Origin: DATDIC01 sp963777625
GTDB lineage: Bacteria; Pseudomonadota; Alphaproteobacteria; Acetobacterales; Acetobacteraceae
Length of the DNA: 64,000 nt
Assembly (NCBI GenBank): GCA_963777625.1
Contig: CAVZRO010000005.1
Coordinates: 248,001 to 312,000 of the forward strand
Reading direction: 5' to 3'
Both the position numbers and the translations under genes were made by a program. Positions 37,084 through 46,011 of this stretch are shown here, in pieces. Below the pieces are notes generated by a model. The model worked only from the letters and a program-made list of their open reading frames with translations. It had not been told where the DNA came from and ran no database searches. Within the stretch, counting starts at the first letter, position 1, and every line of letters begins with the position of its first letter.

Positions 37084-37129
37084 ACATGACGGGAAACGGG
37101 GATGACGAACGTAGGTCGCCCTTATGCGG

Positions 37130-37342
37130 TCAGATATAATCGGGCAGCAGGTCCTGGCCAGGCCACTTCACCTCGCTTCGGTGGTGGCCTAAATGGGACA
37201 CATGGAACAGAGGCTCGTCGGGCCACCTACGACCGTACTCCAGCTTGACGGCACATTGAGCCTTATTTCGCTCACCGGCTTCCCAACAGGCAGAGATCTG
37301 GACGCACGCTGCATGCCCGAACTCGACGCCGTTCTGGACCAT
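37130..37342 (-). CDS. Small hypothetical protein
   Basis: 70 codons between the IS and the SURF1 gene, read leftward. The sequence (CWEAGERNKAQCAVKLEYG... HVSHLGHHRSEVKWPGQ) has ordinary amino-acid composition and no low-complexity bias, but I recognise no family. It could be a remnant brought in with the rearrangement that separated DUF983 from SURF1. Low confidence that it is expressed. Confidence 0.3.
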   Translation of the reverse strand: MVQNGVEFGHAACVQISACWEAGERNKAQCAVKLEYGRRWPDEPLFHVSHLGHHRSEVKWPGQDLLPDYI

Positions 37343-37368
37343 CCCGCCAGGCGGGCGCCATCACAGCG

Positions 37369-38100
37369 TTGACCAGCTCCGAGGGTCACGTCTTTCGGCC
37401 AGGTAGCGGATCGCAATCGCGTCCGTCGCACCGCTTCGGTGCGCTGATTGTTCCCAGCCTGATCGTGCTGCTGATGCTGGCGATCCTGCTCGCGCTGGGG
37501 ACGTGGCAGATTTACCGGCTGCACTGGAAGGAAGGGATTCTCCAGCAGGTGGCGCAGGCGGAGGCGGCGCCGGCGGTGCCGCTCGGGCCGCATCCGACCA
37601 GCTTCCAGAAGGTCAGCGTGACCGGGCGGCTGCGGCCCGATCTCGCCGCCTCGTTCGGGGCGGAGGTGCGGGACACGCCGGCCGGCACGCTGCTCGGGAC
37701 GCAGCTTATCGTGCCGCTGGAGCGGGCGGGGGCCGATCCGGTGCTGGTCGATCTCGGCTGGGTGCCGAACGGGCCCCGCCCGACGCTGCCCAGCGGCACC
37801 GTGACCATCGCCGGATATGTGCGGCAGGCGGAGACTCCGGGATTGTTCACCCCGAACCCCGATCCGGCGCGGCGGGAGTTCTACGCGTTGCAGCCGGAGG
37901 TGATCGGGCGGGCGCTGGGGCTGGCGAAGGTGGCGCCGTTCACGCTGATCGCCATGGGGCCGGATGACCCGGCACATTATCCCGTGCCGGCGCAGGAACT
38001 GCCGCGGCCGCCCAACAATCATCTGCAATATGCGCTCACCTGGTACGGTCTGGCCGGCGTGCTGGTGGTGATGTTCGTGGCCCGGGCGCGAAAGGGCTAG
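37369..38100 (+). CDS. SURF1 family cytochrome oxidase assembly protein
   Basis: 243 residues from TTG 37369; no ATG/GTG gives a better N-terminus. Two membrane helices, at residues about 25-48 (VPSLIVLLMLAILLALGTWQ) and near the C-terminus (YALTWYGLAGVLVVMFV), flank a periplasmic domain. Family motifs are LGTWQIYRLHWKEG, VSVTGRL, VLVDLGWVP and NNHLQYALTWYGLA. SURF1 helps haem a insertion into subunit I of the oxidase. It is normally close behind DUF983; here about 2.4 kb of duplication and IS sequence separate them. Confidence 0.92.
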   Translation: MTSSEGHVFRPGSGSQSRPSHRFGALIVPSLIVLLMLAILLALGTWQIYRLHWKEGILQQVAQAEAAPAVPLGPHPTSFQKVSVTGRLRPDLAASFGAEVRDTPAGTLLGTQLIVPLERAGADPVLVDLGWVPNGPRPTLPSGTVTIAGYVRQAETPGLFTPNPDPARREFYALQPEVIGRALGLAKVAPFTLIAMGPDDPAHYPVPAQELPRPPNNHLQYALTWYGLAGVLVVMFVARARKG

Positions 38101-38105
38101 CAGGA

Positions 38106-39596
38106 ATGACCGCGTATGACCGGCTGACCACCCGCTTCGCCCGCATCGCCACGATCAACGAGGCGGCCGCCGTGCTGGGCTGGGACGCCGCCGCCATGAT
38201 GCCGCCCGGCGGTGGCGCGGCGCGCGGCGACCAGTTGGCGGTGCTCGCCGGGCTGGCGCACGGGCTGCTGACCCAGCCGGAACTGGCGGACGATCTGGCC
38301 GACGCCGAGGCGCGGGCCAGCAATCTCGATGAGTGGCAGGGCGCGAACCTGCGGCTGATGCGCCACGCCTACCGTCGTGCCACGGCGCTGCCGCCGGCGC
38401 TGGTGGAGGCGCAGACCCGGACCAGTTCGGCCTGCGAGAAGGTCTGGCGGGAGGCGCGGCGGACCTCCGACTTCGCGCTGGTGCGCCCGCATTTGGAGCA
38501 GGTCGTGCGGCTGATGCGCGAGGCGGCGGCGGCGCTGGCCGAGGCTCTGGGCCTTTCAGCCTATGACGCGCTGATGGATGGGTTTCAGCGCGGCCTGCGG
38601 ACCGAGCGGGTGGCGCGGATCTTCGCGGATTACGAAAGATTCCTCGGCACCGCGCTGCCGGCCGTGGAGGCGCGGCAGGCGCGCCTGCCCGCCCCGGTGG
38701 CGCCATCGGGTCCGTTCCCGGTCGATACGCAGGAGGCGCTGTGCCGCCGCCTGGCGGAGCGGATCGGGCTCGATTTCGCGCATGCGCGGCTGGACCGGTC
38801 GGCGCACCCGTTCTCTGGCGGCACGCCCGCCGATGTGCGGATCACCACGCGTTATGACGAGGCGGACTTCACCCAGGCGGTGCTGGCAGTGGTGCACGAG
38901 ACCGGGCACGCACTGTATGAGCGCGGGCTGCCGGACGCGCGGGCGCGCCAGCCGGTGGGCGACGCGGCGGGCATGGCGGCGCATGAGAGCCAGTCGCTGA
39001 TCATCGAGATGCAGGCCTGCCGGTCGGACGCGTTTCTGGGCTGGCTGGGGCCCGAGCTGCACGCGGCGTTCGGCGGCGACGCGGCGCCCTATCGTGCGGA
39101 GAACCTGGCGCGGCGGTGGCGCCGGGTGGAGCGCGGCTGCATCCGGGTGGATGCGGATGAAATGACCTATCCGGCGCACGTGATCCTGCGGTTTCGTCTG
39201 GAACAGTCCCTGGTGTCCGGCGAGTTGTCGGTGGCCGATTTGCCGGGGGCGTGGAACGAGGGGATGCAGGCGTTGCTGGGCATCACGCCGCCGGACGACG
39301 CGCGCGGCTGCCTGCAGGATATCCACTGGTACGACGGGGCGTTCGGCTATTTCCCCAGCTATTCACTGGGCGCGATGGCGGCGGCGCAGTTGATGGCGGC
39401 GGCGCGGCGGGCGCTGCCGGACATGGACTCGGCGCTGGGGCGGGGCGATATGTCGCCGCTGGTGGGCTGGCTGCGGGCGAATGTGCATGCGCGCGGCAGC
39501 TTGCTGGATTTCGACGGGCTGCTGCATGCGGCGACCGGGAAGACGCTGGATCCGGCGGATTTCGAGGCGCACCTGACGCGGCGGTATCTGGCGTGA
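38106..39596 (+). CDS. M32-family metallocarboxypeptidase (Taq type)
   Basis: 496 residues, starting five bases after the SURF1 stop, so co-transcribed. The zinc motif HETGH lies in VVHETGHALYERGLP near residue 264, followed by AAHESQSLIIEMQACRS, which supplies the third ligand glutamate. ITTRYDEADF and WYDGAFGYFPSYSLGAM are family hallmarks. It is a cytosolic enzyme removing C-terminal residues with broad specificity. Length is normal for the family. Confidence 0.93.
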   Translation: MTAYDRLTTRFARIATINEAAAVLGWDAAAMMPPGGGAARGDQLAVLAGLAHGLLTQPELADDLADAEARASNLDEWQGANLRLMRHAYRRATALPPALVEAQTRTSSACEKVWREARRTSDFALVRPHLEQVVRLMREAAAALAEALGLSAYDALMDGFQRGLRTERVARIFADYERFLGTALPAVEARQARLPAPVAPSGPFPVDTQEALCRRLAERIGLDFAHARLDRSAHPFSGGTPADVRITTRYDEADFTQAVLAVVHETGHALYERGLPDARARQPVGDAAGMAAHESQSLIIEMQACRSDAFLGWLGPELHAAFGGDAAPYRAENLARRWRRVERGCIRVDADEMTYPAHVILRFRLEQSLVSGELSVADLPGAWNEGMQALLGITPPDDARGCLQDIHWYDGAFGYFPSYSLGAMAAAQLMAAARRALPDMDSALGRGDMSPLVGWLRANVHARGSLLDFDGLLHAATGKTLDPADFEAHLTRRYLA

Positions 39597-39675
39597 GGCG
39601 GGCGGGGGCGCGAAGAGCGGCGGTGGAGGCCTTCGTCCGGCGCCCGATCGTGCACCGCAAGCGGGAGGGTGCGGG

Positions 39676-41607
39676 CTATGGTGCGGCGCGGCGTTTCTGC
39701 AACACCAGGTGGATGTGCAGTCCCTGCGCATTATGATAAATGATATCAAACGGAACCAGTGAGGCAAGCTGCCGCGCAAATTCCAGCAGCGAATCGGCCG
39801 TGAAGGTATGCACGTGGATGCTTGACTGGACAGTGGCAGTGCTGCGCGAATTCCTCGCTTATGTCTCTGACCATGCCAGTTCACCTTGCGTGCCGGTAAG
39901 GAAGTCGCGATAGCGCTCCGATCGGGACGACATCGAGCTCCTGTCCGTGGATGTCGAGCAGATACTCGATCTCCGTTAGTTCTCGCCGGCGATCGAAACA
40001 GAACCGCTTGTCGGGAACGACCATGTACACCAGGCCGCCCGGGCGAACGATCCGCAGCCATTCCTGGATCTGTCGGCCGGGGTTGGCGAACATGCTCCAG
40101 GACATGGCTGTTGATAACGAAATCAAATGCATTGTCGTCGATGAACGGGATAGGTGTTGCCCTTCCAGACAAGCTGCACCTGAAGAATGGTGCCGACCTG
40201 CAGGGTCTTTCGCAATTGCTGCTGCAGGCTCTCGGTGCTCTGCATGTCCAGATAGACCACTTCGGCATCGAGATCGAAGGGCTTGTACAGTGCGCCGATC
40301 TCCAGGCCGCGCCCGCGGCACATAAGGTAGGCGGCCCGGGCGAAGTCGGTGTCCCTGGAGTGCTTTTCGGCAACACCGTTGAGAACCCGGCTGGCGGGCG
40401 GGCTGTTCAGCTCCACCGGTTCGAGGATGATGCTTCTGTGCCGGTCGGGGGCGTATTGCGTGGCAAAGTCCTGTCCCAGCAGCATGATACCGAGCGAAAC
40501 CGGAAAGGCGAGGTTGAGCTTGCGAAAGTCCAGCTCGGCGTAGACTGTGCCGATCCGGGTCATCAAGGTCAGAAAGCCGATCTGGTCCGGCTTACGCTCG
40601 GCGAGGGTCGCGAAATCGCCCCACCAGTTGAGCTGGTTGCCAGCCCTGTCCTCAACGCGAATCCTGATACCCGCCGCATCGATGTTCTGGAGGACGATGC
40701 GGGCCGTGGCCGCAGTGCCGAGCTGCGTGTGGATCCAGTGGCTTCCCGGGCCTGCCTGCTCCGCCACGCGCAGCGCGCCTGGCGAGACGCCAGTTTCCCG
40801 CTCGTCGCCCTGCTCGGGCGGTGCGATGGATACTCCGTCAGCGTGCCAGGACGTAGGCTGGATCATCACGTGCGTTCCTGTATGGACGTCGCTATTGCTT
40901 CCTTCGACGAGGCTCGGTGCGAACGTGATGATAGCCGGGTTGTTCCGGCATTTCCAAGCGAGAGCAAAGACCTTGAAATAGACCTGGAACGTGCGCTCCG
41001 CCGGGATATCTTCCAGCCGCCATGGCCAGGCCCTGAAAACTCGTACAGTCCAGTCGGGGCCGAATATTCCGGTCAGCAGCCCACCCACCATGTCCGGCGT
41101 GGTGGCCAGCTTGTGCATGTAGGGATGGGTGGACTTGGGATCGAAATTTCGCAGATGGTCCGGGACGAAACGTAGCTCCGGTTCGGTTGCACGGTGAGAC
41201 GTCGTATCGAACAGTTCGAAGTTCGGACAGGTCAGCGCCACCATGCTGTTCGCCCGGTCGCGCAGGTTGGAGACAAACGCCTGCACGTCCGCCGGAGGGA
41301 TATGCTCCAGCACCTCCTGCGCGATGACGAGGTCGGCGGTGAAGTCGTTCGGAAGGTCCTGTGGCTTGACGGCGTGGACGCCACGCTGCTGCAACCTGGC
41401 CAGCACGTCATCGTGCGCGTCGGTGGCAAAATACCGGGCACCGTCGGTGGTAATCCCGGAGCTGCGGAACCAGTCGATCAGCGGGTTCAGCCCGCATCCT
41501 ATATCCAGGCAGGACGAAAAGGATAAGCCGTTCGCGCGTGCCGTTTCGGCGAGCAACCGGAGTATATGCCGATCGGCCAACTCCTCGATCTGCCAGCTCT
41601 GATCCAT
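39676..41607 (-). pseudogene. Two-domain methyltransferase, C-terminal domain with about five frame changes
   Basis: The N-terminal domain is intact: SCLDIGCGLNPLIDWF (SAM loop) and VIAQEVLEHIPPADV. A beta-rich middle domain follows (about residues 240-400). The second methyltransferase domain begins RGRGLEIGALYKPFD and must be pieced together from several frames: PIPFIDDNAFDFVINSHVLEHV, ANPGRQIQEWLRIVRPGG, SERYRDFLTGTQGE, DISEEFAQH, and VHTFTADSLLEFARQLASL to a stop at 39676. Changes lie near 40165, 40090, 39930, 39868 and 39820. The fold suggests O- or N-methylation of sugars. It is the last gene of the minus-strand glycosylation operon. Confidence 0.7.
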
Positions 41608-41764
41608 GGTTTGCGGCGCCCGCTATTTGCGAATGTATCACCTGCAGCTTATCAGCTTCGCTGCGGGGTGCGCCAGCCTCCGTGAGCGTCTGATAGCGGA
41701 CCGCATTGAGAGTGACTCCTTCTGCCGGTGTTGCCCGGAGTAACGTGAAGCGAACGAGCGGCGC

Positions 41765-41855
41765 GGCGGGCGACAAAGTCGTGGATGGCCGGGACAAGCC
41801 AGGACAAGCCCGGCCATGACGGAAAGGGGCCGGCCATGACGGAAAGGGTCAGCAT
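41765..41855. repeat. Second dispersed-repeat type with tandem copy
   Basis: GTGGATGGCCGGGACAAGCC...AAGCCCGGCCATGACGG is a palindromic unit common in alphaproteobacterial intergenic DNA. Its end CGGCCATGACGGAAAGGG is present twice in tandem (about 41811-41850). It fills the gap between the methyltransferase and glycosyltransferase genes. Confidence 0.6.
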
Positions 41856-41917
41856 CAACGCGGGTTGGTATGACAACACCCTCGACTTGTTATCAGATTC
41901 GACTCCGTTGACAGGAG

Positions 41918-44158
41918 CTACTGACGGATGCGGTTAAGCAGTTCGCCGGACGCGGCCATCAGTTTCTCGGCTTCGCCGCGGAGGTCGGCGGCTTTTCGCA
42001 GGCGCGGCGGCTCCCATCGTGGGGCGTCGCTGGTCCTTGTCGCCCGGTCCAGATAGGTCGCTTCCGCAAGCGCCCTTTCGTCCCGGCTGATTTCCTGCGA
42101 GACCGCGCGAATATCGGCAAAGCGGATTCCCCCCGGCACCACGGCGTTGAGGATGGCGGGCAGCCACATCTCCCGTGCCACGAACTGGCAGTCGCGCTTC
42201 CGACGGATCAACCGGGCGCGCTCACTCATGCGAAGATAGTCCTGCTGATAGGCCGTTTCGAGAGCGTTCAGCCAGGCGTCGTAATGGTTGGACGTGACGA
42301 TGCCGGCGTCGAGATCGGATTCAAGATAGAACGGCGTGTTGCTGTAAACGCCGATATGACCGAAGCCGCCGTACTCGACCATCTTGATGTCGGATTTGGC
42401 GTTGATGAAATCCATGGTGTGCTGATCGGCAATGGTCTGTACCGGCGACACGGCGAGCAGAATGGGTTCGTGGTCGAGGAAACGCAGATAATGGCTGAAG
42501 TCCATTTCCCCCAGATGCCGCAGGTTCACGGCGGTATCGAACGCCCGGTCCGCGCGGCCCACAATATAGATCGGCAGGTCGTGCTGCTCGGCGAAATCGC
42601 TGATCGCCGCGACCACCGCCTTGCGCTGCTCGGAGAAGATTGGCGGGTTGTCGCTTGAAACCCAGAGAATCCCGCTCGGCCTGGTGATCGGCTTGGAAAG
42701 CTCGGGCGTGGGAAAGCGGATGCTGTTGGGGATGACGAAGGTCTTGCCCAGCAGATTGCCGACGCGCTGGTCCAGATAATGTGCCAGCCTCGGCGTCGAG
42801 GTGACCACCGAACTCGCCTCGCGCAGCGCGAGGTCCTGTTCGAACGGGATCGACAGGGAGCTTGCCTGATAGGTCTGCCTGGCAAGAAGGTTGTCGTCGA
42901 TATCAAACAAGTATCCGCCGAGGTGAAACAGCGCTTTCTGCCGCTCGAACGGCATGCGTCGCTGAATCCATACCGCATCATAGGTCGTTGGGTCGCTGAG
43001 AACGCGTGGCTCCTGCAAGTTGTCGGTGGCGAGATAGTCACCGATCAGGCCTTGGCAGCGCAGTGCCTCCAGTTGCTCGACACAGCGGATGGCGCCCAAT
43101 CTGGATTTGTGCGTGCAAATCGCGAACACCTTGGGCGCCGCGCCCCGCAGCACTGGCGGCGAGCCCAGGGGATGTGCGCCCGCGAGCTGTGCTGAGCCCA
43201 GGGACTCCAACAGGCTCCGGCTTGCCTGCCAAAGGCTGTGGTGTAGTGCCACGGCGTTTCTGCGGTAGCGCCGGAGTTCGCTCTGGTTCCGACAGAGCCG
43301 CATGGCGGCGAGGATCAGGTCGGCCGGCTTCATTCCGGCGAGGACGGGACCGGCTGACGTGGCGCGGACGATAGGGGCGAATTCGGAATCGCCGGGCAGT
43401 ATCGGCGGGACGCCCTGCAACAGCCCTGGAGAATAGGATCGCAAGGCGCCAGCGGTCAGCGCCTCGACATCGATGACACAGTCGCAGGACGCGATCGCTT
43501 CGGCACGACCGGCAATGTCGGCGTACACGTTGGATACGAAATGAGCGGTGTCTGCTTCAAGCGTTTGCGGGTGACTGGTTATCACGCACAGGTCGATATC
43601 GTCGTGGTCGCCGGCTTCCTGCGCGGCGTGAAGAAGGATGGGGAGGATTTCCGCCAGGGGGTTGTCGTCGAGAACGATGCCGATGCGGCGCCTGCCGCGT
43701 GCCGGCGCGGTCGTCCTGGGCAGTTCCGGTGAAACGAGTACGGGCAGCTCGTAGCTGGCCGCAGCACCTGGGCGGTCCACGAGCAGGTAATCGAAAGGCC
43801 CCGGCTGCGGCGCTGCGTTATCGCCGGCGGCTTCGTATGACGGGACATCGCGCAGCTTCAGGCCCTGGTAGGTGAAGCGGCGCGGCGGCAGCGGTGCGTG
43901 AGGCGCGCACCAGACGGCAATATCGGCGGCCAGTCGCTGCAGGGTGGTGTCGGGGTCATGCGGCAGCCATCGCTCGGAGCTGAGCGTGGGTGTCGCCGGT
44001 ATTCCGACCTGCAGGGCGATTGTTACATCGTGTCCTGACTCTGCAAAGGCGCGATCGAGGAGCGCCAGGCGGAATGCGGCACGGGTGAGCGGCGCGCCGG
44101 GCAGCGCCGGAGGTTCCGAGGTGAGCAGGACCACCTTCATTTTGCTGGTGTCCTTCAA
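41918..44158 (-). CDS. Large glycosyltransferase (two GT-B-like halves)
   Basis: 746 residues. The N-terminal MKVVLLTSEPPALPGAPLTRAA and the following region form one GT-like half. The C-terminal half has YDAVWIQRRMPFERQKALF, the FDIDDNLL motif, VTSTPRLAHYL and the IPNSI loop. ILWVSSDNPP, YIVGRAD and VEYGGFGHIGVYS complete the donor-binding domain. The DDN and VEYG segments are typical of glycosyltransferases from glycan-assembly islands. Its ATG overlaps the stop of the preceding repeat-protein gene by four bases (ATGA), so the two are coupled. Donor and acceptor are unknown. Confidence 0.75.
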   Translation of the reverse strand: MKDTSKMKVVLLTSEPPALPGAPLTRAAFRLALLDRAFAESGHDVTIALQVGIPATPTLSSERWLPHDPDTTLQRLAADIAVWCAPHAPLPPRRFTYQGLKLRDVPSYEAAGDNAAPQPGPFDYLLVDRPGAAASYELPVLVSPELPRTTAPARGRRRIGIVLDDNPLAEILPILLHAAQEAGDHDDIDLCVITSHPQTLEADTAHFVSNVYADIAGRAEAIASCDCVIDVEALTAGALRSYSPGLLQGVPPILPGDSEFAPIVRATSAGPVLAGMKPADLILAAMRLCRNQSELRRYRRNAVALHHSLWQASRSLLESLGSAQLAGAHPLGSPPVLRGAAPKVFAICTHKSRLGAIRCVEQLEALRCQGLIGDYLATDNLQEPRVLSDPTTYDAVWIQRRMPFERQKALFHLGGYLFDIDDNLLARQTYQASSLSIPFEQDLALREASSVVTSTPRLAHYLDQRVGNLLGKTFVIPNSIRFPTPELSKPITRPSGILWVSSDNPPIFSEQRKAVVAAISDFAEQHDLPIYIVGRADRAFDTAVNLRHLGEMDFSHYLRFLDHEPILLAVSPVQTIADQHTMDFINAKSDIKMVEYGGFGHIGVYSNTPFYLESDLDAGIVTSNHYDAWLNALETAYQQDYLRMSERARLIRRKRDCQFVAREMWLPAILNAVVPGGIRFADIRAVSQEISRDERALAEATYLDRATRTSDAPRWEPPRLRKAADLRGEAEKLMAASGELLNRIRQ

Positions 44159-45988
44159 AAGGCCATCCGGCAGACACGGCGGACGAAACGGGTTGTGTCA
44201 GATCGATGGTCGGTTGCATCGGCCTGTGCCGGCTCGGCGCGGGAGGCATCGCTTGCCGGCGCGGACAACAAGGACCTGGTAAGCAGCCTGAAATCGCGGA
44301 TCATTTCCGCGAGCTGATTGCGCTCCTGCAGGACGGTGAGATGGTCGCGGGCAAGCTCCGCGTTTCGTCTGGCGAGTGCGCGGACCATCGAGGCGCGATC
44401 GAATATGTCACCCTCGGCGGAACCGAACAGGAGGAACCATTCCAGACCGGATCGCACAACTGATTTCTCGACGGCCTGCTGAACCGTTGGGTGCTGATCC
44501 AGATATTCCTTTTCGTGGAACATCGGATGGGGCGACAGACCGGCGCGCGCGCCCTGGTTCAGGTAGTGTTCAAATGCCGAGGAGAATTCCGCTTTGGCTA
44601 TGGCTCTGCGAGCGGTTGGGTATTCCTGGAGGTAATGATCGGTTTGAAAGTAGCGGCAGGGTGACAAGCCGGCGGCGCACCCGGCGAACAGGAAATGCAG
44701 GAACAGCGCGTTCCACGCGAACTTCGTGTCCTGGGTGGAAGCACCGAGCTGTTGGCTATAGTAGCCCGGATTGAACCATATAGTGGGGCTTCTTCCCTGT
44801 GACAGGCCGGTGCTTACAAAATGCTCCAGCCCGCAGGAGATGTCGCCGGTACTGATCGCGCTATGCACGTCAAGGTTGTTACGAATGTACCAGGATTCGT
44901 CGAACAAGCAGGTTCGGGCGGACCAGGGCATGCGACGACCGTTCCAGGAACTGCTGGAACACGTCGCTGTCGGAAGCGTCACTATCGAGGTCGAAGGCAG
45001 CGCGGACATACTCCGTGTCGAAGCACAGGGAGACCGGGGTCTGTTCGGTCCATTGGGTTTCAAGCAGTGGTTTCGATTGCCAGATTTGCAGATGCTCCAG
45101 TGCGAACCGGAACGAAAGCGCGGCATGATAGGCGGATAGTGTCTGGTGCGCGCAGGGGCCGCGGCGCGCTTCCAGGTCTTCCAGCAATAAGCTGATGGCG
45201 GTCCGCAGATGTTCACTGGTCCAGTGTTGCGCAGCGATACGGGGGGTCGGCTTCGGCTGCCTGGTCGGGGGCGCGGTGGCCAGGAGATTCCTGGTCTCCA
45301 GGATCATTGGCGAGTTGCGGAGATCGGTGTCGGTACCGGCATAGACTGCGCGGATCTCGCAATCGCCCTCCATGATGGGGCCGGGGATTGGTATCGAGAA
45401 GGCATATTTCCCGGAGCCGCCCAGGGCGGTGACCAAATCTTCCCGATATGAGTTGGCCTGACCGGTCGCCAGCAGCCTGTCGCCGAGCTTGATGTCGACA
45501 CGTATCGGCTCGGCGGGTTGCACGATATGTCTGGCCCATCCGCGGGCGGTGTCGTTCAAGATAGTTTCAAGACAGCCTTGATACGGAAACAGCTTGATCG
45601 AATGCTCGCCGACCAGGTGATCGCCAGGCTGGGTGGTGACCCGGATGCGGTGCTGGGCGCCGTCGAACATGGCGGCGGGCGGGGTGAACTCGAACCCGTA
45701 TGACCCATCGCCGATTGCGTTCTGCTTCAGATCGGGGCGAAACACGTCTGCCGTGGAGTCAGCGACAAGATGGTCGTCCACCAATAACTGCACCTTGATC
45801 CGCTCATCCGGGTTGCCGGGATCCCACACCCAGCCGGCGATTCGATAGTGGGACATGATGTCCAATGCACCATGAACGGCACTCTCCGGCTCGATCCTTT
45901 CACGATCGTCGGGGGCGGGAGCGCCTGTGTCAGCTTCCAGCATTTGCATCATGCGATCACTTCTTGCCTGCTCAACGGAGGTCACCAA
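44155..45988 (-). pseudogene. FDxxWY-repeat protein of glycosylation locus, one frameshift
   Basis: Frame 1 (45988 to about 44909) has a beta-rich N-terminal domain (HYRIAGWVWDPGNPDERIKVQLLVDD) repeated once, as in carbohydrate-binding-like modules. Frame 2 continues FDESWYIRNNLDVHSAISTG...GLEHFVSTGLSQGRSP, followed by two more degenerate copies (FNPGYYSQQ..., FQTDHYLQEYPTARRAI...HYLNQGARAGLSPHPMF). These ~50-residue repeats occur in large surface-glycan transferases. The frames join when one extra base near 44908 is removed, giving 610 residues. A coiled-coil (RNAELARDHLTVLQERNQL) precedes the end. No catalytic domain is recognised. Confidence 0.65.
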
Positions 45989-46011
45989 GGTCTCCTTGCA
46001 CCGCCGACAGC

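Larger units (their letters stand above)
35731..37089 (+). mobile_element. IS110-family element, IS1111 subgroup
   Basis: About 1.36 kb. It encodes one DEDD transposase, has a short 5' and a long (about 255 bp) 3' noncoding part, and carries 12-bp subterminal inverted repeats GTGGATGGCCCC (35738-35749) and GGGGCCATCCAC (37072-37083). All of these are features of the IS1111 subgroup. It is flanked by the two halves of a REP-like element, with TGA present at both ends, so the insertion point is ...GGGAA-TGA-CGGG.... Confidence 0.88.

Noticed and set aside
37135..37140. TATAAT as a promoter for SURF1
   Set aside because: No acceptable -35 hexamer at 16-18 bases, and it lies over 200 bp from the start; not enough to call.
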